From CAVXDP01 sp964562925 (GTDB taxonomy: Archaea; Thermoproteota; Bathyarchaeia; 40CM-2-53-6; CAVXDP01), in NCBI GenBank assembly GCA_964562925.1, contig CAZLVF010000008.1, forward strand, positions 1 through 57,160: DNA of 57,160 nt. Reading direction: 5' to 3'. A model generated the notes under the pieces. That model did not search any database. It was given only the letters and a program-made list of their open reading frames with translations, and was not told the DNA's origin. Positions 34,252 to 42,656 of the stretch are shown here, piece by piece. Both the position numbers and the translations under genes were made by a program. Position 1 is the first letter of the stretch. Every line of letters begins with the position of its first letter.

Positions 34252-34608
34252 TCACCCCGTATATTTCCTGGCCGCGCAGACCATCGCGATCGTAGGTAGA
34301 TCCTTGCTCATCATATCCATTCTAACGTAGTCAACGTTCTTTCGTAGTTTTAGCGAACGCAAGGCTTCCATAATCTTTGTAATATCTACCTCTCTTGGGC
34401 ATATGGTTCCGCATTGATAGCATTGGGCACAGATCCACGGCGTCTTCGAGTCTAGGACGCTCTCATCGTTTCTTACGATGAGCAAGAGCACCTGGTTTGG
34501 AAGCAGATCCATCTGTTCTACCATTGGGCAGCCGGCTGAGCATTTGCCGCATTGGTAACATGCATACAAGTTCTGTCCGGAGAACTCTTCAATGGACGAA
34601 AGCAGCAT
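34252..34608 (-). CDS. hdrC: Heterodisulfide reductase subunit C-like ferredoxin
   Basis: A 118-residue protein with two [4Fe-4S] motifs, CYQCGKCSAGCP and CAQCYQCGTICP, linking HdrA to HdrB. It is shorter than many methanogen HdrC proteins (~180 residues) but has both motifs. It overlaps the end of the hydrogenase protease gene by 20 bp and hdrB begins 4 bp after its stop, so the three are co-translated. Confidence 0.92.
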   Translation of the reverse strand: MLLSSIEEFSGQNLYACYQCGKCSAGCPMVEQMDLLPNQVLLLIVRNDESVLDSKTPWICAQCYQCGTICPREVDITKIMEALRSLKLRKNVDYVRMDMMSKDLPTIAMVCAARKYTG

Positions 34609-35035
34609 CTGCCTTCTTCTCCAAGATTTTCTTCACTTTTCTCGAAACAGGACGGATTACGTCTGTTACCCTATCGGATAGACCCGCGCCTAGCTCGACC
34701 TTGCCGATGCTAACGCCGAGAATTCTCACTTCCGGCATCTTCACATATTTCTCAAGGGTTTTGTAAGCGGTCGGAAAATCCACGTCATGACCGACCGCGC
34801 TCCCTCCATATTCTCTAATATCTATTTCCTCAACCTTTCCTGCGTCAGTTCCTCTTACTGAATCAATTATTATCGCAAGATCATAATTCGCAATCTCTTC
34901 CGCGAGCTCCATTCCTCCAGCTGCTGTTTCTTTCACGTCCGCATTTACTCTTCCTTTCAGTCTCTTCGCTATCTGAAGGCCGATGGCATCGTCTCCCAGT
35001 ATTGGGTTTCCTACTCCCACGACGACGCTACGCAT
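34589..35035 (-). CDS. Hydrogenase maturation protease
   Basis: A 148-residue HyaD/HycI/FrcD-family endopeptidase that clips the C-terminal tail of the [NiFe] large subunit after nickel insertion. VGVGNPILGDDAIG carries the nickel-sensing Asp, and DLAIIIDSVRGTDAGKV is the second conserved strand. It starts (ATG 35035) inside the end of mvhA, consistent with that gene's product being its substrate. Confidence 0.93.
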   Translation of the reverse strand: MRSVVVGVGNPILGDDAIGLQIAKRLKGRVNADVKETAAGGMELAEEIANYDLAIIIDSVRGTDAGKVEEIDIREYGGSAVGHDVDFPTAYKTLEKYVKMPEVRILGVSIGKVELGAGLSDRVTDVIRPVSRKVKKILEKKADAAFVH

Positions 35036-36479
35036 TTCTTTGAAGCCTCTTGTGCAACCTTCCTTTCCAGTACACGTTTACAACCATCGGCATACTACCC
35101 AACGAGTGAGAAGCACAGGCCAAGCATGGGTCGTAGCATCTAACCGCCGACTCAATCCTATTGAGTATGGCGTCGTTTACCGTTCCATTTTCTATTACTC
35201 TTCTAGCAGCGTTTGCAACGCTTATGTTCATTGCAGCGTTGTTGTTCGTCGTAGCGACTATCAGGTTGGCGTCCTTCACCAGTCCCTCACTATTCAGTTT
35301 ATAGTGATGAATCAGTGTTCCACGGGCGGCCTCGACAACTCCCACGCCTTCTCCGGGTTTTGAAGGCATACTTCTTATGTCCTTGCCGGTAAGCTGATCG
35401 TCTCTTGCCCGCTCATGCACTCTTTCAGCTGCGTTTAGCATCTCGATGAGACGAGCATGATAGTATCCAAACGTTTGATTCACGAGCCCTTTCTTCTTGA
35501 ACTCTTGAAACTCTTTCATAGCTAGACTCGTGTTCATTCCGTCTGCGGAGTTTAATCTGGCCAGAGACCCAACCCTGTATATTCCGCTATTTTCACCGTC
35601 AACGAGACCTCTCCATCCAACTCCTTTCAGGTAAGGAAACTTGACATAACTCCATCCTTCAACATGTTCTTCTATGTGATCTAGAATCTTCTCGGGTTTT
35701 ATCCTTGCAAATTCATCGCCTGAAGGCGAAACGATCCTTACGTCGCCATCGTAGAAGTTGACATGGTTAGCCGAGTCAACCATGCCCATATAGTAAGTAT
35801 TCATTGAATCTAGACCTAGACGCTGATTCCATTCCTCGGTTGAAAACAGCTTCTTGAAAATTTCCAACGATCTTCTCGCAAATGTGATGCATGATTCTGC
35901 TTTCTTCTCAATCTCTTTCCGTTCTTCCTCCTGAATTCTCTTGCTGACTCCTCCAGGAACAACTGAGACCGGGTGGATCTCTCTTCCACCTATCGTCTTT
36001 ACAATCTCCATTGCGTAGCGACGATGTTTGATGATTTCCTTTCCTATCTCGATTCCAAACTTGTTTATTAGTCCAATAATGTTTCTTTCCTTTCTCTCTA
36101 CGTCTCCGAGCAGTAGGTCTATTCCTCCGAGATAGTATAGGTTGAGGCAGTGGTCATAGAAGATATACGCGTTGTAGAGAAGTTCTCTTATCATCCTCGC
36201 GGTCTGCGGCGGCTCGGCTCCGAAAGCCATGTCTAGAGCCTTTGCAGAGGCGGTGAGGTGAGCTTCTGGACAGACGCCGCATATGCGGGATGTAATTATA
36301 GGCATATCCTCGGCTCTTCTTCCTCTACAGAAAACTTCGAAGCCTCTAAGCTCGGGAGTCTGCATGTACGCCTCTTTCACGTTTCCTTTCTCGTCTAGGA
36401 AGATCTCAATCTTACCGTGTCCTTCGAGCCTCGTCATGGGATCGATACTGACTTTTAGATCGACCTTAGGCTCTTTCAT
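35028..36479 (-). CDS. mvhA: [NiFe] hydrogenase large subunit (F420-non-reducing, MvhA type)
   Basis: A 483-residue group 3 [NiFe] hydrogenase catalytic subunit. Nickel-iron ligands are complete: RICGVCPEAH near the N terminus and DPCLACASH near the C terminus. A ~25-residue tail after that His is the part removed by the maturation protease encoded next. SIDPMTRLEGHGKIEIF is the usual N terminus. ATG 36479 follows GGTGGAAAG; the frame extends 21 codons upstream into mvhG without family character. It forms a complex with MvhG and MvhD and feeds H2 electrons to HdrA. Confidence 0.95.
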   Translation of the reverse strand: MKEPKVDLKVSIDPMTRLEGHGKIEIFLDEKGNVKEAYMQTPELRGFEVFCRGRRAEDMPIITSRICGVCPEAHLTASAKALDMAFGAEPPQTARMIRELLYNAYIFYDHCLNLYYLGGIDLLLGDVERKERNIIGLINKFGIEIGKEIIKHRRYAMEIVKTIGGREIHPVSVVPGGVSKRIQEEERKEIEKKAESCITFARRSLEIFKKLFSTEEWNQRLGLDSMNTYYMGMVDSANHVNFYDGDVRIVSPSGDEFARIKPEKILDHIEEHVEGWSYVKFPYLKGVGWRGLVDGENSGIYRVGSLARLNSADGMNTSLAMKEFQEFKKKGLVNQTFGYYHARLIEMLNAAERVHERARDDQLTGKDIRSMPSKPGEGVGVVEAARGTLIHHYKLNSEGLVKDANLIVATTNNNAAMNISVANAARRVIENGTVNDAILNRIESAVRCYDPCLACASHSLGSMPMVVNVYWKGRLHKRLQRNA

Positions 36480-37401
36480 CTTTCCACCTGCCTTCCGGTA
36501 GAAGTTTCGCTGCGCTGTACTTGTAGAACGTGCCGACCGCATCGTTGATGCTTGCTATGATCTCGCTTTCTTTCTTCTCATCTAGTTTCTCGTTGAGTAT
36601 TGACGCAATTGCTGAAAGTATTGCTGCACCTTGATTCTCTACTTTTGGAACTGGTCCCATGCAACCTGTGCAAGGGATGCCTGCAGAAACGCATTCTCCT
36701 GCACATCCTGCTCTGGTAGATGGGCCTATGCATATGATTCCCCGGGCTATGAAGCAGGAGCCGTCATCTTCCTTTTCATGCCATCTGTAGAACCTCTCTA
36801 CCTCTATCTTCTCCGGCTTGCTGTCTTTCCGAGGACATTCATCACATAGAGCGGTGTCTTTTCCAAACTCCGTTCTTCCTTCTAGTAGTGCGCTCAAAGC
36901 CTCCTTCAGTACGGGCGTTGGAGGAGGACATCCCGGGATTTTGGCATCCACTTCGACAACTTGATCAAGAGTTTTCAGATAGGGCAAGACGGGTGTAAGT
37001 TCTAGTTTGCCAGTGCCAGGGACAACTCTCTGAGCGTTCTTTGTTGTTTCACTATTGAGATACACCGACTCGAAGATCTCCTCTCTTTTCGACAGATTAG
37101 CTAATCCAATGACGCATCCTTCGATTGCGCATGATCCGTAGGCAACCAGAATCTTCGCTTTTCTTCTAAGTATCCTCAGCATCTCTTCGTTTTCTTGTGT
37201 TCTTACTGCTCCGTTGTAAAAAACGATGTCGATGCTACCGTCTTCCATTTTCTGCAAGTCTTCATGTAAGAAGTCCATAGCACACGGCCAGAAGACAATC
37301 TCCACTTCCTTCAACAGATCAATAATGTCTTCGTGTACTCCGAGGAGTGAAACGTCACATCCGCCACATCCTGCTCCCCAGTACATTGCGATTCGCTTCG
37401 T
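36466..37401 (-). CDS. mvhG: [NiFe] hydrogenase small subunit (MvhG type) with apparent ACG start
   Basis: An iron-sulfur subunit with the proximal-cluster cysteines (GAGCGGCDVSL, GSCAIEGC, IPGCPPP) and further ferredoxin-like ligands (LCDECPRK, RAGCAGECVSAGIPCTGC). It wires the NiFe centre to MvhD. The first canonical start, ATG 37386, leaves only two residues before WGAGC and would delete the first beta-strand. An ACG at 37399-37401, six bases after GGAGGT (37408-37413), gives K-R-I-A-M-Y-W-G, which matches family N termini, so I take it as the start. No other start codon lies between it and the mvhD stop. Confidence 0.93.
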   Translation of the reverse strand, partial: TKRIAMYWGAGCGGCDVSLLGVHEDIIDLLKEVEIVFWPCAMDFLHEDLQKMEDGSIDIVFYNGAVRTQENEEMLRILRRKAKILVAYGSCAIEGCVIGLANLSKREEIFESVYLNSETTKNAQRVVPGTGKLELTPVLPYLKTLDQVVEVDAKIPGCPPPTPVLKEALSALLEGRTEFGKDTALCDECPRKDSKPEKIEVERFYRWHEKEDDGSCFIARGIICIGPSTRAGCAGECVSAGIPCTGCMGPVPKVENQGAAILSAIASILNEKLDEKKESEIIASINDAVGTFYKYSAAKLLPEGRWKDERA

Positions 37402-37412
37402 AGTTTGACCTC

Positions 37413-37811
37413 CTACGCGAGCCCATGCAAACCTTGAACGTCATTGACAAACTCCTGAACAGTCTTCGCGAACTTCTGTCCTTCAGATGCAGAAATCCAC
37501 TCGAGGCGGAGTCTCTTCGGATCTATTCCCATCTCCTTCAGTAGCTTCTTCAGAATTTCCACTCTTCTTCTCGCTCGGAGGTTCCCGCTCACGTAGTGGC
37601 AATCTCCCGGATGGCAGCCTCCTACGAAAACGCCATCTGCTCCTCTTTCAAAGGCCTCGAGAATGAACTCAGGATCGATTCTACCCGAACACATGACCCT
37701 TATCGGGACGATGTTTGCTGGATATCTGAGTCGAGATGTTCCTGCTAGATCCGCTCCTGCGTAAGCGCACCAATTGCATAAGAAAGCTACTATCTTCGGC
37801 TTGAATGTCAT
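37413..37811 (-). CDS. mvhD: Methyl-viologen-reducing hydrogenase delta subunit (MvhD)
   Basis: A 132-residue [2Fe-2S] protein that joins the hydrogenase to HdrA. VAFLCNWCAYAGADLAGTSR, RVMCSGRIDPEFILEAFERGADGVFVGGCHPGDCHYVSGN and RLEWISASEGQKF are diagnostic. ATG 37811 overlaps the hdrA stop (ATGA); the frame stays open further upstream inside hdrA but without family character. Its stop codon overlaps the GGAGGT ribosome site of mvhG. Confidence 0.95.
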   Translation of the reverse strand: MTFKPKIVAFLCNWCAYAGADLAGTSRLRYPANIVPIRVMCSGRIDPEFILEAFERGADGVFVGGCHPGDCHYVSGNLRARRRVEILKKLLKEMGIDPKRLRLEWISASEGQKFAKTVQEFVNDVQGLHGLA

Positions 37812-39730
37812 AGAGCTACTTCCACCATCTTCATAATCTGTCTGTCCCTGTAGTTTCGCATCTCGATATTCTTGCTTGGGCATGCTGCCGCGCAGGTGCC
37901 GCATCCTTCACATAGAGCTTCTAGGCACCTCGCCTTCCCTTTCTCCGTCTTGGTTATAGCTCCGTATGGGCAAACGCCAATGCAAACGCCGCATCCTGAA
38001 CAATGTTCTTCGTCGGCGACTGCGATCAAGGGATCCTTCAGAAGCTCGTCCCTTGAAAAGATGGTCAACACCTTTGCGGCAGCCCCGGAAGCTTGTGCGA
38101 CCGCCGCTGGAATATCCTTTGGAAATTGAGCGCAGCCGGCGAAGTATATCCCTTTACTCAGCGCCTCTACCGGCTTCAACTTTGGATGAGATTCTTTGAA
38201 GAACCCGGTCTCATCAACTGCCACCTTTAGCTTCTGAGCAACTTCCTGTGCGTCGTTTTTTCCAACAGCAGCCATAGCCAGGACAACTATGTCCGCTTCG
38301 ACCTCGACCCTCTTCCCGGTAAGTGTGTCTATGCCCCATACAACGATCTTGTCTCCTTCCCGGTAGATTTTCGCCACCTTTCCCCTGATGTAATTGATTC
38401 TCTCTTCTTCCATCGATCTCGTGATGAATTCCTCGTATCCTTTTCCTGGCGCTCTTATGTCGATATAGAACACATAGGCTTCGCCATCAGGAACGCGATG
38501 CTTGTACAGTAGAGCATGCTTGGCGGTATACATGCAACAGAAGCTGCTGCAGTATTCCATATGCTGTTTGTCTCTCGAACCTGCACATTGTACAAAGACT
38601 ATTCTCTTGGGCGTATCGCCTGTGGAAGGCTTAACCACCTTTCCTTGCGTCGGTCCGCTTGCGGAAAGCATCCTTTCGAATTGTAAACCCGTGATGATAT
38701 CGCGATCCTCTTTGCATTCGTACTCGACGAGTTTGCCTTTATCATATAAATCATAGCCCGTGGCAACAATGATTGCTCCTACGTCTTCTTCGACATACTC
38801 AGGTTGCATCTCATAGTTGATTGCATTTGGTCCGCAAACATTTGCACACTGCCTACATTCAGTACATGTTCCCTTGTCGAGTGTATAGGTAGCAGGGATC
38901 GCTTGAGGGAATGGAATGTAAACCGATTTTCTCGGTTTCAATCCCTCTTCAAACTCGTTAGGTGCGGTTACGGGACAAACACTTTCACATTGTCCGCAAA
39001 CTGTGCATGCATCCTCATCAACGTATCTTGGTTTCCTCATGATTTTAGCATGGAAATCTCCTACGTGTCCTGATACATCCATAACCTCTGAGTATGCGAG
39101 CAGCTGTATGTTCGGATGTCTGGAGGCAGTAACCATTTTCGGGGTCAGAATACATTGAGAACAGTCTAAGGTTGGGAATGTCTCGCTTAATTGACTCATC
39201 CTTCCTCCTATACTCGGATCTTTTTCGACCAATATGACCTTGTAGCCAGCGTCGGCCACGTCCAGAGCCGCTTGTATCCCCGCTATTCCCCCTCCTATGA
39301 CCAAGCATTTCTTTTCAACAGGAACGACAATAGGAGCAAGATCTTCGTTTTCCTTCGCCTTCTCTGTAGCAGCTTTAACAATCTTTACCGCTTTGGCTGT
39401 TGCTTCTTCTCCTTCATGAACCCATGAACAATGTTCTCTAATGTTTGCCATCTCGCATCTCTGTTCGTTGAAGTATGGCTTACACACACTCCGGAAAGTT
39501 TCCTCGTGCATAGCTGGTGAGCAAGCCGCGACAACGACGCCGTCTAGATTCTCTTCCTGAATCTTCCGCTTTATCAGATTCTGTCCTGGGTCGGAACACA
39601 GGTACTGGTAGTGTGTTGCTAGAGCGACTCCAGGATGTCTTTCAAGTTCCTTGGCCACTCTCTCTACGTCAACTGTTCCTGAAATGTTGACGCCGCAGTG
39701 GCAGACGAAGACCCCTATTCTCTTTGCCAT
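37808..39730 (-). CDS. hdrA: Heterodisulfide reductase subunit A-like, bifurcating flavoprotein
   Basis: A 640-residue HdrA. The N-terminal domain (VFVCHCGVNISGTV, CSPAMHEETF) binds an HdrA-specific cluster; CLVIGGGIAGIQAALDVADAGYKVILVEKD is the FAD site; ferredoxin motifs CTVCGQCESVCP and CTECRQCANVCG occur mid-protein, and CSGCGVCIGVCP plus CEGCGTCAAACP near the C terminus. FAD in HdrA is the known site of electron bifurcation, sending one electron to ferredoxin and one via HdrC to HdrB. ATG 39730 has GGTGAAGATGAG before it. First gene of the hdrA-mvhDGA-protease-hdrCB-frdBA run, 102 bp after fumarase. Confidence 0.95.
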   Translation of the reverse strand: MAKRIGVFVCHCGVNISGTVDVERVAKELERHPGVALATHYQYLCSDPGQNLIKRKIQEENLDGVVVAACSPAMHEETFRSVCKPYFNEQRCEMANIREHCSWVHEGEEATAKAVKIVKAATEKAKENEDLAPIVVPVEKKCLVIGGGIAGIQAALDVADAGYKVILVEKDPSIGGRMSQLSETFPTLDCSQCILTPKMVTASRHPNIQLLAYSEVMDVSGHVGDFHAKIMRKPRYVDEDACTVCGQCESVCPVTAPNEFEEGLKPRKSVYIPFPQAIPATYTLDKGTCTECRQCANVCGPNAINYEMQPEYVEEDVGAIIVATGYDLYDKGKLVEYECKEDRDIITGLQFERMLSASGPTQGKVVKPSTGDTPKRIVFVQCAGSRDKQHMEYCSSFCCMYTAKHALLYKHRVPDGEAYVFYIDIRAPGKGYEEFITRSMEEERINYIRGKVAKIYREGDKIVVWGIDTLTGKRVEVEADIVVLAMAAVGKNDAQEVAQKLKVAVDETGFFKESHPKLKPVEALSKGIYFAGCAQFPKDIPAAVAQASGAAAKVLTIFSRDELLKDPLIAVADEEHCSGCGVCIGVCPYGAITKTEKGKARCLEALCEGCGTCAAACPSKNIEMRNYRDRQIMKMVEVAL

Positions 39731-39832
39731 CTCATCTTCACCGGCTCCTAGGGCGGCCAGCCGTCCCGTCTCCTTGTTGAAGACCCGGAAAATGACTGTA
39801 GCTCAATGAGGTCTCGTATTTGTGTTGGATTC

Positions 39833-40402
39833 TCACTTTGTCGGCCCTGGAATCTGATATTTTTTTACTCCTTCCTCGTACAAGTCCCTGCCGCGAGTAT
39901 CGATGGCTACAGTCAAGGGAAAGTTCTCGACCCCGAGTTCTCTTAGGGCTTCGGGTCCCAGATCTTCATATGCGATTACCTTGGAAGTCTTGATTGACTT
40001 GGCTAGGAGAACGCCGGCTCCACCCGTGGCAGCAAAGTAGACCGCTTTGTTTCTTACAATTCCATCAACGACCGCTTTGCTCCGCTGCCCCTTACCGATC
40101 ATCCCTTTGATTCCGGCATCTAGTAGGGTAGGCGTGTATGAGTCCATTCGACCGCTCGTCGTAGGTCCAGCAGAGCCTATTACCATTCCAGGTTTCTCGG
40201 GGGTCGGCCCCACGTAGTAGATAACCTGGCCTTTAACCGGGAGAGGTAGACTCTTTCCTTCCCTGATCAGTTGAACCAACCTCTTGTGCGCGGCGTCTCT
40301 TGCTGCGTAGATCTTGCCTGTTAGAAGCACCTTATCACCGATCTCCAGTTTCTCTATATCCTCGTCTTTCAGAGGGGTGTGAAGAGCTACTTCTTTGACC
40401 AT
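39833..40402 (-). CDS. Class I fumarase/fumarate hydratase, beta subunit
   Basis: A 189-residue C-terminal-domain subunit of the two-subunit Fe-S fumarase. LLTGKIYAARDAAHKRL, YYVGPTPEKPGMVIGSAGPTTSGRMD and GMIGKGQRS are typical. It interconverts malate and fumarate with the alpha subunit encoded 11 bp upstream. A tartrate dehydratase-like activity is the usual alternative for this family, but the neighbouring fumarate reductase and malic enzyme favour fumarase. Confidence 0.9.
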   Translation of the reverse strand: MVKEVALHTPLKDEDIEKLEIGDKVLLTGKIYAARDAAHKRLVQLIREGKSLPLPVKGQVIYYVGPTPEKPGMVIGSAGPTTSGRMDSYTPTLLDAGIKGMIGKGQRSKAVVDGIVRNKAVYFAATGGAGVLLAKSIKTSKVIAYEDLGPEALRELGVENFPLTVAIDTRGRDLYEEGVKKYQIPGPTK

Positions 40403-40413
40403 TTTCTCCGCCT

Positions 40414-41286
40414 CTAGATAGTTGCTTTTTTATGCCTGGCAGCATGGCACTGGATATTAACTGCGACCGGCATACTGGCTATGTGGCATGGCATCGCCAG
40501 TATATGAACTGCCAAGGCAGTTATTCTGCCGCCTAGTCCCATCGGGCCAATCCCGAGTCTGTTGATCCTATCTAGGAGCTCCTCTTCAACAGCCGCCCAC
40601 TTCGGATCCGAATTTCTCACGTTGAGTGGCCTCAAGAGAGCTTTTTTTGACAGGATGGCACATTGCTCAAAGTCTCCACCTATGCCCACGCCAACGATAA
40701 CCGGCGGACATGGATTTCCGCCCGATCTCTTTGTCCGGTCGACCACGAAATTTTTTACACCATCTAAGCCGTCGGCCGGTTCCATCATCTTTACCTCGCT
40801 CATATTCTCAGAGCCCCCACCTTTTGGTGCCACTGTGATCTCGATATGATCTCCAGGAACTACCTCGGTGTGGATTACAGCTGGCGTGTTGTCTTTCGTA
40901 TTCTTACGCTCGATTACCGGGTCGCCCACCATGGACTTTCTTAAATAGCCGTCCCTGTATCCCTGTCGAACGCCCTCATTGATCGCTTCGTAAAAGTCTC
41001 CGCCTACAATGTGTACATCCTGTCCTACCTTTGCGAAGACGATGGCGACGCCGGTGTCCTGACACATGGGCATCTGCTCTTCGGCTGCCAATCGAGCATT
41101 CACCAGTATTTGCTCTAGTATCTCTTTTCCGACTGGAGAGTCCTCTCTCTTTAGAGCCTCCTTGAGCCTTTCAATGACATCATCGTCGAGATAGTTGTTG
41201 GCGTCTATACAGAGCTGTCTCACGACGGGGACGATCTGGGAAACGTTAATCTCTCTCACGACAGTTCCTCCATGCTTCTTTGCCAA
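40414..41286 (-). CDS. Class I fumarase/fumarate hydratase, alpha subunit
   Basis: A 290-residue subunit carrying the catalytic [4Fe-4S] cluster. The three cysteine ligands are in MPMCQDTGVAIVF, GDFEQCAILSKKAL and AMPCHIASMPVAV; PKGGGSENMSEVKMM and NPCPPVIVGVGIGG are also family features. The start is TTG 41286. It is followed directly by the beta subunit and then the hdrA run on the same strand, so fumarase may be co-expressed with the fumarate-reductase-like enzyme. Confidence 0.92.
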   Translation of the reverse strand: MAKKHGGTVVREINVSQIVPVVRQLCIDANNYLDDDVIERLKEALKREDSPVGKEILEQILVNARLAAEEQMPMCQDTGVAIVFAKVGQDVHIVGGDFYEAINEGVRQGYRDGYLRKSMVGDPVIERKNTKDNTPAVIHTEVVPGDHIEITVAPKGGGSENMSEVKMMEPADGLDGVKNFVVDRTKRSGGNPCPPVIVGVGIGGDFEQCAILSKKALLRPLNVRNSDPKWAAVEEELLDRINRLGIGPMGLGGRITALAVHILAMPCHIASMPVAVNIQCHAARHKKATI

Positions 41287-41320
41287 GATTAGTTTGCGTA
41301 ATAATAGGCAACTGTACAGT

Positions 41321-41545
41321 CTATCCTTGGACCTGTAAACACCGGTTCGACCTCAAAAGTGAAGATGCAATTTCTTTGCTAGGATCGAGCAAAGGCAAGA
41401 TCTTCACGATCGTCTTATCGGCTGTTTCGACGAATATACCTCCTTCCGACGTACTACATAGCCGAGCTATATCGATATATGCAGAGACAAGTCTGCCAGG
41501 CTCACCGTTGATCAAGAGACTGCCTAGCTTGCGTTCCTTCTCCAA
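41321..41545 (-). CDS. Possible small hypothetical protein
   Basis: A 74-residue ORF from ATG 41545 that overlaps the end of the PhoU-like gene by 44 bp and fills most of the gap before fumarase alpha. The sequence is mixed alpha/beta in character (LLINGEPGRLVSAYIDIARL, EGGIFVETADKTIVKILPLL) and not low-complexity, which argues for real coding. I do not recognise the family. It could be a shadow; confidence is low. Confidence 0.35.
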   Translation of the reverse strand: MEKERKLGSLLINGEPGRLVSAYIDIARLCSTSEGGIFVETADKTIVKILPLLDPSKEIASSLLRSNRCLQVQG

Positions 41546-42554
41546 GTTTGATGATGCTCCTGTTTATCGCCGACTCGGCGATATCTCCACCGAGTTCTGT
41601 CATCCGTAGAAGGCTGCTCATAACGGTATAGAGAACGAAGAATCTCAAAGGATTTTTTTCCTCATAGCTTGAGATGGTCTTCACCATTTCCTGAAGCGAT
41701 CTTCCAGCGCTAGCCTTAAGCTCTAAAACCTCGTTGGCCGCTTTAACCTCCGCGGAAAAAAAAGACTTAATCGCACCGTCACAGACCGCGTAGGCTTCGT
41801 GACCCAGTCTTATCAGAGGCTCGACTCTAGAAGAAGAGAACTGGTCGATTCCGCCTTCCATCAAGAGAACGGAACGGGCGATCGCGACCGCGCAATCTGC
41901 GATATGCTCTATATTCTGCACCACTGTTTGATAATCGAAACAGTCAACGAGTTGGAGGCCTAACTGATTTGCCAAGACAATATTGTAAGAAACGCTTCTA
42001 GTCAATCTAAGTAGCAGAAGCGAAAAGTTGTCGACCTCATCGTCTATCGAGATGACAGCATTGGCTAGGTTCTTGTCGGATTCTACGAGTGCCTTCATGG
42101 AGTCTTTGCACATACCTAAGGTTATTGCATGCATCCGTCTAATTCCAGTATCCAACGGAACCTTCGATAGTTCAACCAGACTCTCTATTCGAATCTCTTT
42201 TGCGCTCGCATCCATGATCCTCATGTATAGTTTCTGACAAAGTTCGCGGATAATTTGTCGTTGTCCAACCGTGAATATCTGTGTCGAGACTAGCCTGACA
42301 CTAGAATAGCCGCTGAGGTAACATGCAATTACCTTGCGGTGGAGTAGATCTTCATCTTTAGGCTCGATCGAAAGCGTAATCTCACGTGACTCTCCTCTTC
42401 TTGAGGCCTCAGGATATATCGCGATAGATCCATCTGCCTGAACCATCAAGAAGACGTCGTCATGCCATTTTACCCGGTTCAACTCGACCCATTTCTTGGG
42501 TAATGAAACAACCAGGGTCGACCTTCCTAGTTTTACGATCTTGCGGTATGTCAT
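41502..42554 (-). CDS. PhoU-like regulator with N-terminal AbrB/SpoVT domain
   Basis: A 350-residue protein of the archaeal AbrB-PhoU type. Residues ~1-45 form a swapped-hairpin AbrB DNA-binding domain (YRKIVKLGRSTLVVSLPKKWVELN). The rest is helical with two PhoU-like repeats containing acidic metal-ligand motifs (SIDDEVDNFSLLLLRL, VQNIEHIADCAVAIA, MTELGGDIAE). Family members relate to phosphate-uptake control or general regulation. No pst genes are present; it diverges from malic enzyme and may control the adjacent divergent promoter. ATG 42554. Confidence 0.85.
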   Translation of the reverse strand: MTYRKIVKLGRSTLVVSLPKKWVELNRVKWHDDVFLMVQADGSIAIYPEASRRGESREITLSIEPKDEDLLHRKVIACYLSGYSSVRLVSTQIFTVGQRQIIRELCQKLYMRIMDASAKEIRIESLVELSKVPLDTGIRRMHAITLGMCKDSMKALVESDKNLANAVISIDDEVDNFSLLLLRLTRSVSYNIVLANQLGLQLVDCFDYQTVVQNIEHIADCAVAIARSVLLMEGGIDQFSSSRVEPLIRLGHEAYAVCDGAIKSFFSAEVKAANEVLELKASAGRSLQEMVKTISSYEEKNPLRFFVLYTVMSSLLRMTELGGDIAESAINRSIIKLGEGTQARQSLDQR

Positions 42555-42579
42555 GGCTATGAACTTCTTGATAATACAT

Positions 42580-42609
42580 GCTATATTATATATGTCCTAG
42601 CTATATTAT
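42580..42609. promoter_or_regulatory. Divergent TATA region with two GCTATATTAT repeats 20 bp apart
   Basis: GCTATATTAT occurs at 42580-42589 and again at 42600-42609. The right copy is well placed as a TATA box for malic enzyme (ATG 42657); the left one, read on the minus strand as part of CATATATAATATAG, is well placed for the PhoU-like gene (ATG 42554). The exact 20-bp period could also make this an operator. Confidence 0.5.
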
Positions 42610-42656
42610 GCCGGCTCTCCATAAGTTCGAGAACAGAAGTCATAAGAGGAAAGGTT

